A stretch of 64,000 nucleotides of DNA from DATADW01 sp963733905 (GTDB taxonomy: Bacteria; Actinomycetota; Acidimicrobiia; Spongiisociales; DATADW01). The stretch covers positions 310,001-374,000 of the forward strand of contig CAVTEU010000008.1 of the NCBI GenBank assembly GCA_963733905.1, in the 5' to 3' direction. Every line of letters begins with the position of its first letter. The first letter of the stretch is position 1. A program made the position numbers and the translations under genes. Of the stretch, positions 45,578 to 54,319 are shown in pieces. Below the pieces are notes generated by a model. That model searched no databases. It saw only the letters and a list, made by a program, of their open reading frames with translations, and was not told where the DNA came from.

Positions 45578-47061
45578 CCCAACCGGCCACACCGGGCTCG
45601 ATCTCCACCTTCGATCCCAGGAACGGCGCGGTCGTCGGCTCGGTCGACGCCGCCACGCCGGCCGACGTCGCCGCCGCGGTGGACCGGGCGCGCAAGGCGT
45701 TCGGCCCGTGGTCAGAGACGAGCCACACGGAGCGCGCCCACCACATCAGGGAACTCCGTCACCTACTGCTCGACAAGATGGATGACGTCGCCGAGGCGCT
45801 CTCCTCGGCGACCGGGCGATCGCATCGTGACTCCTTGATGATCGAGGTGGCGCCGGCAGCAAACGCGGCCCGCTGGGTGGAGAAGAACGCGGCGAGCGAG
45901 CTGGCACCGCGCCGGGCACCGACTGGTGTCCTGATCCACAAGAAGGCTTGGGTGCGGCATGTCCCACGGGGCGTGGTCGGGTTGATCACCCCTTGGAACT
46001 ATCCGTTCTTCCTGGCATGGAACCCAATGATCCACGCCATCGCCGCCGGGTGCACGGTGGTGGTCAAGCCATCCGAGATGACAGCCACGGTTGGGCAGCT
46101 ATTCGCCCGGCTGGTGGGCAGCGCCGGGCTGCCCGAGGGCGTGGTCGAGGTGCTGCACGGCGGCGCCGATGTCGGGGAGGCCATCGTCGGCGGTGTGGAC
46201 ATGGTGTCTTTCACCGGCTCGCCGGTCACCGGACGGAAAGTTGCCGCCGCCGCCGCCGAGCGGCTCGTGCCGACAGTGCTCGAGTTGGGGGGAAAGGACG
46301 CCATGGTCGTCCTCGACGACGCAGATCTACGCCGGGCGGCCCGGGCTGCGGTTTGGGGTGCCATGGTCAACGCCGGGCAGACCTGTGTCGCCGTCGAGCG
46401 GGTCTATGCGGTGAGTTCGATCCACGACCGCTTCATCAACGAGGTCCTCGAACTGGTCGACTCGCTCTCCGCCGGCACCGGGGACGCAACCGATATAGGA
46501 CCGATCACCCACCCGAACCAGGTCACGGTGATTGAACGGCACCTCGCCGAAGCAACCGCGGCCGGAGCCCGCATCGTGCGCGGCGGAGGAAGCCGTGACG
46601 CGGCCCTCGGCTGTGCCTGGATCGAGCCGACCGTGGTGATCGATGTCGATCACACCATGGCCCTGATGCGCGAAGAGACCTTCGGGCCGGTGCTTGCCGT
46701 GATGCGCGTACCGGACGAGGCCGCCGCCCTCGAGTTGGCCAACGACTCCACTTACGGGTTGCACGGATCGGTGTGGAGCAGGGACGAGCAAAGGGCGCTG
46801 GACTTCGCCAAGAGGATGCGGACCGGTTCGGTGGCGGTCAACGATGTCATCGCCAACATCTACATCCCGTCGCTGCCCTTCGGTGGGGTGGGCGAATCGG
46901 GTTACGGCTCCAACGTCGGCCCCGAGGGACTGCGCGCCTACTGCTACCAACAGACGATCACCTCCAACAGGTTCACCCTGCCCCGCGAGGTGTGGTGGTA
47001 TCCGAGGCAGTTCGGTTCGCGCGGATGGAAGCGGATCATCCGCGTAATGGCGGGCAGATAG
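45574..47061 (+). CDS. Aldehyde dehydrogenase
   Basis: This 495-residue NAD(P)+-dependent enzyme starts at a TTG (45574) overlapping the previous stop. It has the motifs LITPWNYPFFLAWNPMIHAI, VVVKPSEMTATVGQL, FTGSPVTGRK, the general-base glutamate TVLELGGKDAMVVLDDADL and the nucleophile NAGQTCVAVERVYAV (Cys). The end reads SNVGPEGLRAYCYQQTITSN. Its substrate cannot be told. It is intact, which is notable given the error rate around it. Confidence 0.95.
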   Translation: MTQPATPGSISTFDPRNGAVVGSVDAATPADVAAAVDRARKAFGPWSETSHTERAHHIRELRHLLLDKMDDVAEALSSATGRSHRDSLMIEVAPAANAARWVEKNAASELAPRRAPTGVLIHKKAWVRHVPRGVVGLITPWNYPFFLAWNPMIHAIAAGCTVVVKPSEMTATVGQLFARLVGSAGLPEGVVEVLHGGADVGEAIVGGVDMVSFTGSPVTGRKVAAAAAERLVPTVLELGGKDAMVVLDDADLRRAARAAVWGAMVNAGQTCVAVERVYAVSSIHDRFINEVLELVDSLSAGTGDATDIGPITHPNQVTVIERHLAEATAAGARIVRGGGSRDAALGCAWIEPTVVIDVDHTMALMREETFGPVLAVMRVPDEAAALELANDSTYGLHGSVWSRDEQRALDFAKRMRTGSVAVNDVIANIYIPSLPFGGVGESGYGSNVGPEGLRAYCYQQTITSNRFTLPREVWWYPRQFGSRGWKRIIRVMAGR

Positions 47062-47156
47062 CGGATCGCCCCGCAACCCAGGGTTCGAACGGTCGTACAG
47101 CAGCGCTTCGGGCCCACAGAACGGGGGGACAACCGGGTCGGGCTTACCCTTGTGGC

Positions 47157-47381
47157 GTGCCCCTCGGCCGGATACTCATCTTCGTCGGGATCGGGATCGC
47201 CCTGCTCGGGGCGGTGATCACCTTCGCCCCGGGCTTGGTCTCCTGGTTCGGCCGGCTTCCCGGTGATATCAGGATCGAGGGCGAGAGATGGACAGTGTTC
47301 ATCCCGATCACATCGATGTTGTTGGTGAGCCTGGTCATCACCCTCGTCGCGGGCCTCGTCAGTCGGTTCATGGGCCGATGA
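47157..47381 (+). CDS. DUF2905 small membrane protein
   Basis: This 74-residue protein begins at a GTG (47157) with VPLGRILIFVGIGIALLGAV, a first helix, then RLPGDIRIEGERWTVFIPIT, the DUF2905 signature, and a second helix (SMLLVSLVITLVAGLVSRF). The sulfurtransferase overlaps its stop by 4 bp. Its function is unknown. Confidence 0.85.
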   Translation: MPLGRILIFVGIGIALLGAVITFAPGLVSWFGRLPGDIRIEGERWTVFIPITSMLLVSLVITLVAGLVSRFMGR

Positions 47382-48222
47382 CTCCCGGTCCGATCGTCTC
47401 GGCCCAATGGCTCGCCGACAACCTCGGCGATCCCTCGATGGTTGTTGCCGACGTGCGGTGGTCGCTGGGAGCGCCGGGCGCGGGCCGTGCCGAGTACGTG
47501 GCCGGTCACGTGCCCGGGGCGGTCTTCGTCGACTTGGACGAGGATCTCAGCGACGCCACCGGGCCGGGCCGTCACCCCCTCCCCTCGCCGGAGCGGTTCG
47601 CCGAGAGGATGGGTGCGCTCGGCATCGGGGACGACACGCTGGTCGTGGCGTACGACGCCTCTTCGGGATCGGTGGCGGCGCGTCTGTGGTGGATGCTGCG
47701 CAACCAGGAACACTCCGTGGCGGTGCTCGAAGGTGGATGGCAGGCGTGGGTCGATGCAAGGCCTGCCCGTGGAGACGGTGGTCGCCGAGCCGAACCACGC
47801 CACATTCTCGGTTCGGGGCCCCTGGAGCGGAACGGTTGACCGGGATCAACTGACCTCGCATCTGGGCGAGGTCGTCCTGCTCGACGCCCGTGCCGAGGAG
47901 CGGTATCGCGGTGCGATCGAGCCGGTGGATCCGGTTGCAGGGCATATACCCACCGCGGTCAGTCTCCCCTTCACCGAGTTGCTCGAAGAGGGTCGGCTAC
48001 GTCCAGACGACCGAGTCGCTGTTGCGGGAAGCCGGGTTGGGTGGCGACCAGCCGGTAGTGGTGTCCTGTGGCAGCGGGGTGACCGCTTGCTCTTTGTCGC
48101 TGGCGGCGGCGGTCGTCGGTCTGCCGGATCCTCTTCTCTATCCCGGGTCATGGAGCGACTGGTCCCGCGCTGGGTATCCGGTCGCCACCGGTGACGAACC
48201 AGGGGAGCCGCCGCCGAGGTGA
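47378..48222 (+). CDS. Thiosulfate/3-mercaptopyruvate sulfurtransferase, two rhodanese domains (two frame breaks)
   Basis: This is a sulfurtransferase of about 280 residues. The ATG at 47378 begins MTPGPIVSAQWLADNLGDPS; the first rhodanese domain ends VAVLEGGWQAWVDA. The frame breaks near 47757, the second domain reads LTSHLGEVVLLDARAEERYR, and another break near 48003 leads to VVVSCGSGVTACSLSLAAAV with the catalytic cysteine in CGSGVTA, a TST-like rather than MST-like loop. The N-terminal domain lacks the cysteine (YDASSGS), as is usual. The ATGA overlap with DUF2905 and the GTGA overlap with the next gene make a three-gene operon. Confidence 0.88.
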
Positions 48223-49191
48223 CCGACACCCTGCGCTCCGCCGTCGAGCGCAACGACCCCGACGAACTGCTGCGGCTGATCGACGGTCTCACCGCAGCGG
48301 AGGAATGGGGAGAAGTACACCGGCTTGGCGTCCTCTGCCGTGACGCCGTGGAGCGCGGCAAGCAACTGTGGGGGGTGGCGGAGCACGTCGACTACCGGCT
48401 GGCGCTCGAGGCCCCGCCGAACTGGGCCGGGGCGGCGGTGCAGGCGGGCGCAGGGAGGTACACGCTCGGCCCGCTCCACGAGGTGGCGGCGTCGACCCAC
48501 GTCTGGGACGAGCTCGCCCCGCACCTGGCTGCGGGACTGCCGCTGACCATGACCGCCCACGAGCGGGTGGTCCGGGGCGATGACCTCGCCGAAGAGCCGC
48601 GGGTGGACCCGGCCGTGCTCGAGATTCCCTTGCGGCTCGAATCGTGGGAACCGCGCTATCAGGTGGCGACCTTTCACTCCGACAGGCTTGACTTCCCGTC
48701 GCCGACGCTGCCCGAGATGGAGCGTTTCGAGTCGGGCGACGCCCCTCGGGTAACCGACGTCGAGGTATCCGAGGCGATGCTGGGACTGGTCCGCCCGTGG
48801 AGCGACGAGTCCAACGGTCGCGCCGAGATGGTCGCCGTCGAGGGTGGGGCCAAAGAGGCCATCGCCAGTCTCGGGGCGCGACGGGGCCGGATCGCCCGGG
48901 TCGACCCAACAGAGGGGCTGAGGTGGATGGCGTGGGCGGCGGCCGATGGCGGCGCCCACGGCCGGAGGAGGGGCACCGCGGTCGGGAGGTTCGAGGCGTG
49001 GTGGACGGCCACGGTGCTCACCGGCGAGCGAGTGGCCGCCGGACCCCGCTCGCTTGGGTGAGGCGATCGGGAGTCTGGAGTGGTACGTGTGGGGGGACCC
49101 GGCCCCGGATACTGGCTGGTCGCTCCGTATCGCCGTCGCCGACCCCGGTCGAAATCGCGCTTGGGCGCTATCCGCCCTTGATGCCGAATGA
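48219..49191 (+). CDS. Actinomycete hypothetical protein (one frame break)
   Basis: This is a protein of about 320 residues I do not recognise. The GTG at 48219 overlaps the sulfurtransferase stop. It has helical, armadillo-like N-terminal segments (AVERNDPDELLRLIDGLTAA), a WGVAEHVDYRLALEAPPNWA stretch and the ending YVWGDPAPDTGWSLRIAVAD. A break near 49045 joins TVLTGE to the second frame. No signal peptide, membrane helix or catalytic motif was seen. Confidence 0.65.
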
Positions 49192-49204
49192 ACCAGGCGG
49201 ACGG

Positions 49205-51646
49205 CTAGAGCCGGGCGGCGGCCGCCGAGAACAGCGCGCTGCGGACGGCATCGTGATCGAAGCGACCCGGATCCCCGGTCGACACCGCAAAGGTGTGCCG
49301 TTCGCCGGGGAGGAGGGTGACCAGTTGCGAGTCCACCGACGCATCTGGGTCGATCATGTCGGCGAGGAGGCAGAGGTCGACCACCGGCACCGCAGCAGCC
49401 ACCGTCACTCCCACGGTGTCGCTCGCTGTGGCGAGTTCGACCTCGAGCGTGGGCTTCCCCCACTCGATCGCACCGATCTCCTCCCATAGCCAGAAGGCGC
49501 GGGCATCTTCGAGCGTGGTCACCAGTACCTCGCCGGTCGGCTCTTCAGGTGAGGTGAGCTCGGCAGGGAGCACAACATGCGCTGCGGAGTCGGGCGGAAC
49601 CTCGACTGGGAGATCGGCGCTCGCCCTGACCGTTCCATCGAGTCCCAACCGCACTGCGGCGATGGTCCCCCGCCACGGTTGGCGGGTGTCGTTGATGGCG
49701 ACGCACACCGGTCCGCCGCCATCGCCGTCGGGGGACATGACCATGGTGCGCCCGGCGAAGGCGGTGCGGGCGGCGTACCAGGCCAACTTGTGCCGCCCAT
49801 CACCATCGACCACTGCCCACGAGAGCGCCGGCCAACAGTCGTTGAGCTGCCACCAGATGACACCGGAGCATCTCTCGTGGAGGCTGCGGAAGTGGCCGAC
49901 CCCGGTCCGCAGCGCATCCGCCTGGATGAGTTGGGTGAGGTAGAGCCAGCTTTCGAAGCCGGCCGGCTTCCCGGCATGGGCCTGGAGGGCCACCTCCAGC
50001 TTGGCCATCCCGTCGTCAGCCTTCTGATGGTGGGACAGCACCGCGTCGCCCGGGCTGAGGGGCCGGCTGGAGATCGCCCGGGCCAGCGTGGCATGGTTTG
50101 CCGGCGCCTGGAACCCGAACTCGGCGACGAATCGGGGCCGGTAGCTCCGATAGTGGGTGTAGTCCCGCTCGTTCCACACATCCCAGATGTGAATCGGTCC
50201 ATGGTCGGGGTCGTTGGGGTGGATGTCCGCCCGCCCCGATGTGGGGCTCCCATCGATGTAGGGGCGGGCCGGGTCGAGCGTCGTGACCAGTTCGGGGAGG
50301 ATCTGGCGGTAGAAGAGCGGACCCCACTCCCGGTCGCCGACCACGGGCTGCCATCCCCAATCCCACCAACCCCACAGGTTCTCGTTGTTGCCATTCCAGA
50401 TGATCAGGCTGGGGTGCGACATCAACCGGTCGATGGCATCCCGCGCCTCGGCCTCGACCTCGACCGCCAGTTCCCCCGGGTAGGCGGCACAGGCGAAGAG
50501 GAAGTCCTGCCAGACGAGGACGCCCTGCCGGTCACATACCTCGTAGAAGTCGTCGCTCTCGTAGATCCCCCCGCCCCACACCCGGAGCAGGTTGGCATTG
50601 GCATCGACGGCGTCGGTGATGCGCCGCTCATAACGCTCCCGATCGACCCTTGCCGGGAAGCAGTCGTCGGGGATCCAGTTGAACCCCCGCACCCAGACTC
50701 TCTCACCGTTGACCAGGAAGGCGAACCGGGTGCCCTCCGGATCGGCCGAGGTGTCGAGCTCGACGGTGCGGAACCCGATGTTGCGCTCTACACGGTCGGT
50801 CGGCGTGCCATCGACCACCGCTTCGACCACGAGCGAATAGAGGCGCTGCGGTCCCCGGCCCACCGGCCACCAGAGATCCACCGAAGGGACCTCCACCGTG
50901 AGCATGGCCGGCGCCGAATCGACCACCGCCTCCACCGTCCGACCGTCGAGCGATGCCCGCAACATCACCTCCCCGCCAGGTTCATCCCACTCGAGGTCTG
51001 CGGCGATTTCGACCACCCCGTCGCCGGCCGGGGTGACGGTGGCGGTCGGCCGTACCGCCGCGATCCGTGCGCCCGACCAGGTCTCCAGCCACGCCGCCCT
51101 CCAGATACCGGAGGTGGTGAGGCGCGGCCCCCAGTCCCAGCCGAAGTTGCACGCCATCTTGCGGATGAAGTTGTACGGGGCGTCGAAAGCCCGTGGCAGG
51201 TCGCCGAGCCGGGTCTTCTCGGCGGTGGCATGAGCCGAGAGGTGAGTCGAAGCGGACGGTGAGCTCGTTGCTCCCGACTCGGACGACCGAGGAGACATCG
51301 AACCGGTAGGTGCGGTGCATGTTGGCGGTGACGCCTACCTGCTGACCGTTGAGCGAGACGGCGGCGACCGTGTCGAGACCATCGAAAACGAGGTCTGTCC
51401 GGTCGCCGCCGCCGGGCAGGTAAATCGAAATTCGAGCCGGTACTCCCACACCGATTCGGCGATCCAGTGCTGGCCCTCCTCGTTCTGGTCGAGGTAAGGG
51501 TCTGCGATGACCCCGGCGGCGAGCAGGTCGAGGTGGACGCACCCGGGCACGGTGGCCGGGACATCCAGCGTCTGGTACGGAGCGCCATCAGGCGCCGAGA
51601 CCAGCCGCAGCTCCCAACCGTCGCCCAGCGCGCTCCGCTTCCTGAT
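49205..51646 (-). CDS. GH2 beta-mannosidase-like glycoside hydrolase, possible ATC start (two frame breaks)
   Basis: This is an enzyme of about 815 residues. The sugar-binding N-domain begins RKRSALGDGWELRLVSAPDG and continues QHWIAESVWEYRLEFRFT. Breaks fall near 51425 and 51245. The catalytic domain has HPSLIIWNGNNENLWGWWDW (acid Glu in NNE) and VAEFGFQAPAN (nucleophile Glu in AEFGFQ). The end is SALFSAAAARL. The best start is 51646, where a strong AAAGGAGGT is followed by ATC, not ATG. It would remove mannose from oligosaccharides. It is cytoplasmic, as no signal peptide is present. Confidence 0.9.
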
Positions 51647-51693
51647 GAGACCTCCTTTCCCGTGCGGAGCGTAGGCAGTGGTGGTGCGCCGGC

Positions 51694-52044
51694 TCAGCCG
51701 TCGACCACCACCACCGTCCCCTGCATGTTCGGGTGGAGCGTGCAGACATATGGGTAGGTGCCGGGATCGGTGAACGTGTGGCTGAAGGTTCCGGTCTGCA
51801 TCACCTCGCTGGCGAAGCCGTCACCGACCACGTTGTGCGGCATGTCGTCTTGGAACACCCAGGTGACGGTGGTCCCCGCTTCGACCGTCAACCTGTCCTG
51901 GGTGAACGACATGTCGCTCACCACGACAGTCGGGTCGCTCGCAACCGCCCCGGGATCGACCGGCTCGGGCGAGGCAGAGGGCGTGGGGGTGTTGCAGGCG
52001 GCGAGCCCCGCAAGCAGGAGTGCGGCGAATGCCACACGAGACAT
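51694..52044 (-). CDS. Cupredoxin-domain lipoprotein
   Basis: This 116-residue blue-copper-like protein has a lipoprotein signal (FAALLLAGLAACNTP, with cysteine at about residue 17). The plastocyanin fold shows the copper ligands His in DMPHNVVGDG, Cys and His in YVCTLHPNMQG, and Met at the end of that loop. It would bind copper on the outside of the membrane. The ATG at 52044 is supported by the lipobox spacing. It is a stand-alone gene after the GH2 gene. Confidence 0.92.
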   Translation of the reverse strand: MSRVAFAALLLAGLAACNTPTPSASPEPVDPGAVASDPTVVVSDMSFTQDRLTVEAGTTVTWVFQDDMPHNVVGDGFASEVMQTGTFSHTFTDPGTYPYVCTLHPNMQGTVVVVDG

Positions 52045-52207
52045 GATCTGACTCCTTGGTCGTCGTGTCTCGCATCGTCGGCCGTCAACGGTTTGGGATC
52101 CATCGGGGATATGCCGCCGCGCCGTGAGGAATGGCCCGGATAGAGAATCGGGGCCTACCCCGATGAGCCCCCGGGGGAAGGATGAGAACTGGGGCTTCAG
52201 ACTGTGC

Positions 52208-53092
52208 TCACCCGCCGGCTGCCACATCGATGCCGAGAGACGCCTCCGCATCCTCCAGCCGCTGCCCTCCGCCGGCCACGGGGGCGAAAAGATCCCCGAA
52301 TCTGGCGAGTCGCTCCCACACGTTGGTGATGGTCACCTCGCCGTTGGCCACCTGGCCCACCTCATCCCAGGTGATCGGGACCGACACCGGGGCGCCGGGC
52401 CGCGGTCTCACCGAATAGACGGAGGCGATCGTCTGCCCCGAGGCGTTCCTGTTGTGGTCGATGAAGACCTTGCCCCGCCGCTTTGGTTTGTCCCACTCCA
52501 TGGTCAGGTCGTGGGGGTTGGCGCCGACGAGGAGCCGACCCACCGCTTCGACGAACCGCCTGATCCGGCCGAATCCGTACTCGGGCTCGACCGGCACATA
52601 GACGTGCATCCCCCGCGCGCCCGACAGCTTCGGGTACCCCCGCAACCCGAGGTTCTGCAGCGCCACCCTGAGGAGACGCACCCCGGCGACCACCTGACCC
52701 CACTCGGCGCCCTCGGCCGGGTCGAAATCGAAGATGGCGTAGTCGGGGCGGTCGAGCGTCCCTGCCCGCGAGTGGAAGGGGTGGATCTCGATGCACGCCA
52801 TGTTGGCGAACCACATCAGCGACTCCCGGTCGGCGGCGAGCAGGAAGCCGATCTCGCCACCCATCGAGTCCGATGGGACCGGTGCGATGGTCATCCATTC
52901 CGGCTGATGGCCGGGGGCCCGCTTCTCGTAGAAGGTCGACCCTTCGATCCCGTCGGGGTAGCGGGACATCGAGATGGGTCGCCCGGCGAGATGTGGGAGC
53001 AGCACCGGAGCGATCGAGGCGTAGTACTGGATGAGGTCGCCCTTGGTGATGCCCTCGGGGAAGAACGGCTTGTCGGGGTTGGTGATCAGCAA
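52208..53092 (-). CDS. LigD-type archaeo-eukaryotic primase/polymerase domain, stand-alone
   Basis: This 294-residue DNA polymerase domain of the LigD type fills in ends in non-homologous end-joining. The TTG start at 53092 gives MLITNPDKPFFPEGITKGDL. Marks: YYASIAPVLLPHLAGRPISM, catalytic DYAIFDFDPAEGAEWGQV (D-x-D), SGARGMHVYVPVEPEY (His), and VFIDHNRNASGQTIASVYSV with RPRPGAPVSVPITWDEV. No ligase or nuclease domain is fused, and no Ku gene lies in the window. It follows the endonuclease IV-like gene by about 10 bp. Confidence 0.93.
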   Translation of the reverse strand: MLITNPDKPFFPEGITKGDLIQYYASIAPVLLPHLAGRPISMSRYPDGIEGSTFYEKRAPGHQPEWMTIAPVPSDSMGGEIGFLLAADRESLMWFANMACIEIHPFHSRAGTLDRPDYAIFDFDPAEGAEWGQVVAGVRLLRVALQNLGLRGYPKLSGARGMHVYVPVEPEYGFGRIRRFVEAVGRLLVGANPHDLTMEWDKPKRRGKVFIDHNRNASGQTIASVYSVRPRPGAPVSVPITWDEVGQVANGEVTITNVWERLARFGDLFAPVAGGGQRLEDAEASLGIDVAAGG

Positions 53093-53101
53093 GCGGCTTG
53101 C

Positions 53102-54039
53102 TCAGCCCGAGCGGTCGCCAGCGCGGTCCTTCGGGGACGATCCGCAACGGGTCGGGGAACGATCCGAACGTCGAGAGCGGTCGGCCTTGCTCCTCGGGTC
53201 TCGCAGTCGCCGCCAGGGTGGCTTCGATCTCCTCCCAAATGGCGTCGTGGCTCGACTGCTCACGAGCCTCCGATATCACGACCATGGGGATCGCCGCCTC
53301 GACCGCCGCCTGGACCAGGTGGCCCACCTTGAGCGAACCGGTCCCGTACGGGATGTGCTTCACCTCGCCGTGCTGGTTGAACAGGTTGTCGGTGAACTGG
53401 GTCTGCAGCGGGGCCACCATCCATGCCGGGAAGGCGTCCTCGATGAAGCTGAGGACCGAGGCGAAAGCCTCCTTGGAGGTGAGCGCCCCTCCGGTCATGG
53501 CGTGGACGTGTGCCCAGTCCACGATGGGCCGGACAAACGGGAAACTCGCCGGCGAGGACGGCGATGTCGCCCAACGTGCCAAACGATCGATCGTTCCCGC
53601 CGGTCTCGAGGCCAAGACCAACGCCGAGTCGCTCGATCTTTGGGGCCACGTACTCCAACCGGGCGCGGATCCGGTCCATCAACTCATCGGCCGACCTCTG
53701 GTGGGTGTTGCCGAAGTGGGCGCAGATCACCGGAGCACCAAGCGCCCGCCCCAGCTTCATGGTGTGCTCGAGGGCAGCGAGGCACTGTTTGGCCTTGTCC
53801 TCCTCCTCAACGGTGAGAACGGCGAAATAGGGGGCATGGACCGAGAGCCTGATGTCCCGCTCCGCAGCCAATTCGCCGAAACGGGTGCACCGCTTCTCCT
53901 TCCAGGGGAAGCCGGTGACGAAGGGAAGCTCCAATGCCCGGTGACCCCGCGCCGCCACATCGTCGAGAAACGCCTCGTCATCGGTCCCCTCGGGAGGGAC
54001 CCGCGAAATGCCAAACCGGATCTGAGCATCGTCTGCCAC
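53102..54039 (-). CDS. Endonuclease IV-like TIM-barrel protein (frameshifted)
   Basis: This is a protein of the AP-endonuclease 2/xylose-isomerase-like barrel family, about 310 residues. The GTG at 54039 gives VADDAQIRFGISRVPPEGTD. It reads DIRLSVHAPYFAVLTVEE, LGAPVICAHFGNTHQRSAD and GLGLETGGNDRSFGTLGDI (metal-type His and Glu). A break near 53540 leads to VDWAHVHAMTGGALTSKEAF and GEVKHIPYGTGSLKVGHL. The end is uncertain; the likely stop is at 53102-53104. It probably cuts abasic or oxidised sites and acts with the LigD-type polymerase downstream. Confidence 0.8.
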
Positions 54040-54070
54040 GAGAGGACCAGTGTGGTCTAAGAGGGTCGGG

Positions 54071-54223
54071 AGACGGAAGACGGCCCGCCGCCACGGCGGA
54101 CGGCGGACCCCGCTGCGGAGCAGCGGGTAGGGGGGACGCGGACTCCCACGATGCCCGCACGCGGCTCGCACCTTGGGAGTGCCATCCCCCCTCCCGCGAC
54201 GCGCTGCGGCGTCGGGTACTCCC
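54071..54223. repeat. Composite intergenic repeat: AGACGGC pair and two hairpins
   Basis: In the 280-bp gap between the TIM-barrel gene and the MMPL gene: AGACGGA (54071-54077) and AGACGGC (54078-54084); CCCGCTGC-gga-GCAGCGGG, a perfect 8-bp hairpin at 54109-54127; and GGGAGTGCC (54175-54183) paired with GGTACTCCC (54215-54223), allowing one G-T pair. The last element matches the 42120-42173 hairpin in stem and loop. No gene was seen here. Confidence 0.7.
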
Positions 54224-54267
54224 CCTCCGAGCGGGGCTCGTCCTCGAGCCAGCTCAGCTTTACGTTG

Positions 54268-54285
54268 TTAACCTACCGATGTTAA
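54268..54285. promoter_or_regulatory. TTAAC-N8-GTTAA dyad upstream of the MMPL gene
   Basis: An 18-bp inverted repeat, TTAAC (54268-54272) and GTTAA (54281-54285), lies 35 bp before the MMPL start in an unusually AT-rich stretch. A TetR regulator is encoded downstream of the MMPL gene, so this is a good candidate for its operator. TetR sites are often such dyads; the link is inference. Confidence 0.5.
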
Positions 54286-54319
54286 GTTAGCGACGATCTA
54301 GCGAGAAGGATGCGGAAGG

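Noticed and set aside
47081..47090. A tRNA T-loop (GGTTCGAAC) after the aldehyde dehydrogenase
   Set aside because: No acceptor stem, D arm or anticodon arm can be built around it.
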